Below, piece after piece: positions 62,849 to 64,000 of a stretch of 64,000 nucleotides of DNA. Below the pieces are notes generated by a model. It did not search any database. It worked only from the letters and a program-made list of their open reading frames with translations, and was not told where the DNA came from. The stretch spans positions 79,980-143,979 of the forward strand of contig DATBHG010000024.1 in the NCBI GenBank assembly GCA_036557665.1. Reading direction: 5' to 3'. Both the position numbers and the translations under genes were made by a program. Position 1 is the first letter of the stretch. Each line of letters starts with the position of its first letter. This stretch comes from VAZQ01 sp036557665 (lineage in GTDB: Bacteria > Pseudomonadota > Alphaproteobacteria > Rhizobiales > Xanthobacteraceae).

Positions 62849-63816
62849 ATGAGAGAAATGACCGCTGCACCGCGGCGCATCGACGTCCATTTTCATCTCA
62901 TCCCCGCATTCTATCGCAAGGCCGTTTACGACGCGGGTCGTGGTCCAGCCATCGGCAAGTACCCGGAGTGGACGCCGCTCATCGCGCTCGAGGTCATGGA
63001 TGCGCATGGCATCGAATTGGCGCTGACCTCGCTCGCGCAGCCAGGCGTCGGATTCGGTCCGCCGGAACCCATGCAGGCGCTGGCCCGGCGCTGCAATGAA
63101 TACGCAGCCGATCTCGTTGCGCGCTGGCCCTCCCGGTTCGGCGCCTTTGCCACGGTACCCATGGACGGGACCGATCGCGCACTTGCCGAGATCGCTCATG
63201 CATTGGACACCCTGCGGCTCGACGGGGTGTCGCTGTTTGCCAGCTATGGCGAGAAGTTTCTCGGCGACCCCACGTTCGATCCGGTGCTCGAGATGCTCGA
63301 TGCGCGTAGCGCGGTTGTATTCGTCCATCCCGGACTGCATCCCTCGAGCAAAGGGCTCGCGCTGCCCTGGCCCGCTTTCATGATGGAATATCTGTTCGAT
63401 ACCACGCGTGCGGTTGTGAACCTCATCTTCTCCGGAGCGATCGAACGCTTTCCGCGCGTGCGCTTCATTCTGCCGCACGCGGGCGGGCTGGTGCCCTATT
63501 TCGCCTGGCGCTTGGCGGTGTCGCCGATGATCGACCCGCGGCTGCCGCGGCGGTCGCGGGAGCAGATCCATGCGGCGCTGCGGCACTTCTGGTACGACAA
63601 CGCGCTCTCACCCGGAGAGCAGACTTTCGGTGCGCTCGACCATGTCGCGCGGCCGGACCGGATTGTATTCGGACGGACTTCCCGTTTGCCAACCGCAGTG
63701 TAATTGCGCAGGCGCTCGACACCTACCAATCCGGATTCCTCTCTGAAGAGCGGCGCTTCGCCATCGACCGCACCAATGCGCTTGCGCTGTTTCCGAAATA
63801 CGCCGGCTCCGGCTAA
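62849..63816 (+). pseudogene. ACMSD-type amidohydrolase with a C-terminal frameshift
   Basis: TIM-barrel decarboxylase/hydrolase of the PF04909 family: metal motif DVHFHLIP, VHPGLHPSSKG, FILPHAGGLVPYFAWRL and YDNALSPGEQTFGAL. The open frame breaks after RIVFG (63673) and ends at 63703. Shifting by one base restores the family ending: DFPFANRSVIAQALDTYQSG, then SEERRFAIDRTNALALFPKY to TAA at 63814-63816. One base of the Ser codon in GSDFPFAN appears lost. True mutation or a sequencing error cannot be told apart here. Divergent from the hydrolase pair. An ATG at 62858 is an alternative start. Confidence 0.85.
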
Positions 63817-63817
63817 G

Positions 63818-64000
63818 GACTCGTCAGAAAATAACCGAATCGGTGTTTGGGCACGTTGAGGGGATTCCCAAGATTGTCAGGATACCATAATTCTGGGACG
63901 TGATTGACACTGCTTTGATTCGGCAGCGATTTGAGACTGTGGCTCCGTTCCTTGACGAACGCGGACGCCGGCTTGTGGCAGCGTCGGAAGCTGTATCTGC
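63818..64000 (+). mobile_element. left part of an ISAzo13-family insertion sequence
   Basis: Starts directly after the amidohydrolase stop and runs off the window. The only coding part visible is the transposase N-terminus from 63900. The left inverted repeat cannot be fixed without the right end; 63818-63845 is the likely zone. Confidence 0.6.
63900..64000 (+). CDS. ISAzo13-family transposase, N-terminal fragment
   Basis: A GTG at 63900 opens VIDTALIRQRFETVAPFLDE and continues RGRRLVAASEAVSA to the window edge. This matches the N-terminus of ISAzo13 transposases (IDxxLIRxRFExLxPFLDERxRRLxAAxEA). 33 codons are visible; the DDE domain is beyond the edge. Confidence 0.8.
   Translation, partial: MIDTALIRQRFETVAPFLDERGRRLVAASEAVS

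Noticed and set aside
1..64000. CRISPR arrays, rRNA or tRNA genes
   Set aside because: No regularly spaced direct repeats with unique spacers, no conserved rRNA segments, and no tRNA T-arm/CCA patterns were seen by eye; a covariance-model scan would be decisive for tRNA.

Overview
The window is high-G+C bacterial chromosome, most likely from an alphaproteobacterium of the Hyphomicrobiales/Bradyrhizobiaceae type. Evidence: a leftward housekeeping block cmk-rpsA-sppA-ihfB-lapA-trpF-trpB-orf74-trpA-accD-folC; an AccD that lacks the zinc-ribbon cysteines, as Hyphomicrobiales AccD proteins do; a large number of Bug/TctC-type binding proteins; and a livG subtype common in that group. Gene content is core on the left, catabolic/transport in the middle, and accessory with gene decay on the right. 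I saw no rRNA, tRNA or CRISPR array.

Layout. 1-984: 3' part of an ATP-dependent DNA ligase. 987-10923 (minus): probable superoperon for translation, tryptophan and fatty-acid/folate genes. 11004-21558: single genes (Bug protein, GST, PhyH-type dioxygenase, aminotransferase, EF-G-like factor without the catalytic His, EAL protein, MsrP), with a dead fragment of a siderophore-type ABC ATPase at 19360-19581. 21616-25868: a TctA-TctB-TctC transporter with a cyclase-family hydrolase, plus a DUF1330 gene. 25951-36506: LIV-type ABC transporter (SBP, LivF, LivG, LivM, LivH) beside a cupin, an FAD monooxygenase, two beta-hydroxyacid-dehydrogenase-like proteins, a GlcG/HbpS-like protein and a divergent M24 protein; this looks like a catabolic locus for an unidentified, probably aromatic or N-heterocyclic, compound. 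36566-42761: exporter lipoprotein, dienelactone hydrolase, toxin-antitoxin pair, LLM flavoprotein, methyltransferase, DMT exporter, DUF2442-HTH protein.

The most interesting part is 42761-56491. Four minus-strand genes encode a CuA subunit II, a heme-copper subunit I, an SCO/SenC copper chaperone and a multi-pass membrane protein. The order and content match the norS-norY-senC-orf1 (sNOR) cluster known from ammonia oxidisers, and subunit I has all six metal-ligand histidines but no cross-linking Tyr, as expected for a nitric oxide reductase rather than an oxidase. A near-perfect FNR/Dnr-type box lies upstream of norS. The cluster sits between two very large paralogous cyclase-ATPase-TPR proteins. 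One carries an OmpR-type DNA-binding domain and a degenerate cyclase domain; the other carries a SAM domain and an intact cyclase site. A 24-bp direct repeat brackets 10.3 kb that includes the cluster.

56784-64000 is a gentisate/aromatic-degradation neighbourhood under decay: a maleylpyruvate/maleylacetoacetate-isomerase GST, an orphan LIV binding protein, a gentisate-dioxygenase-like cupin, two alpha/beta hydrolases (one without its nucleophile serine), a frameshifted ACMSD-type amidohydrolase, a broken HsaA/HpaC2-type flavin monooxygenase, and the left end of an ISAzo13-family element running off the right edge.
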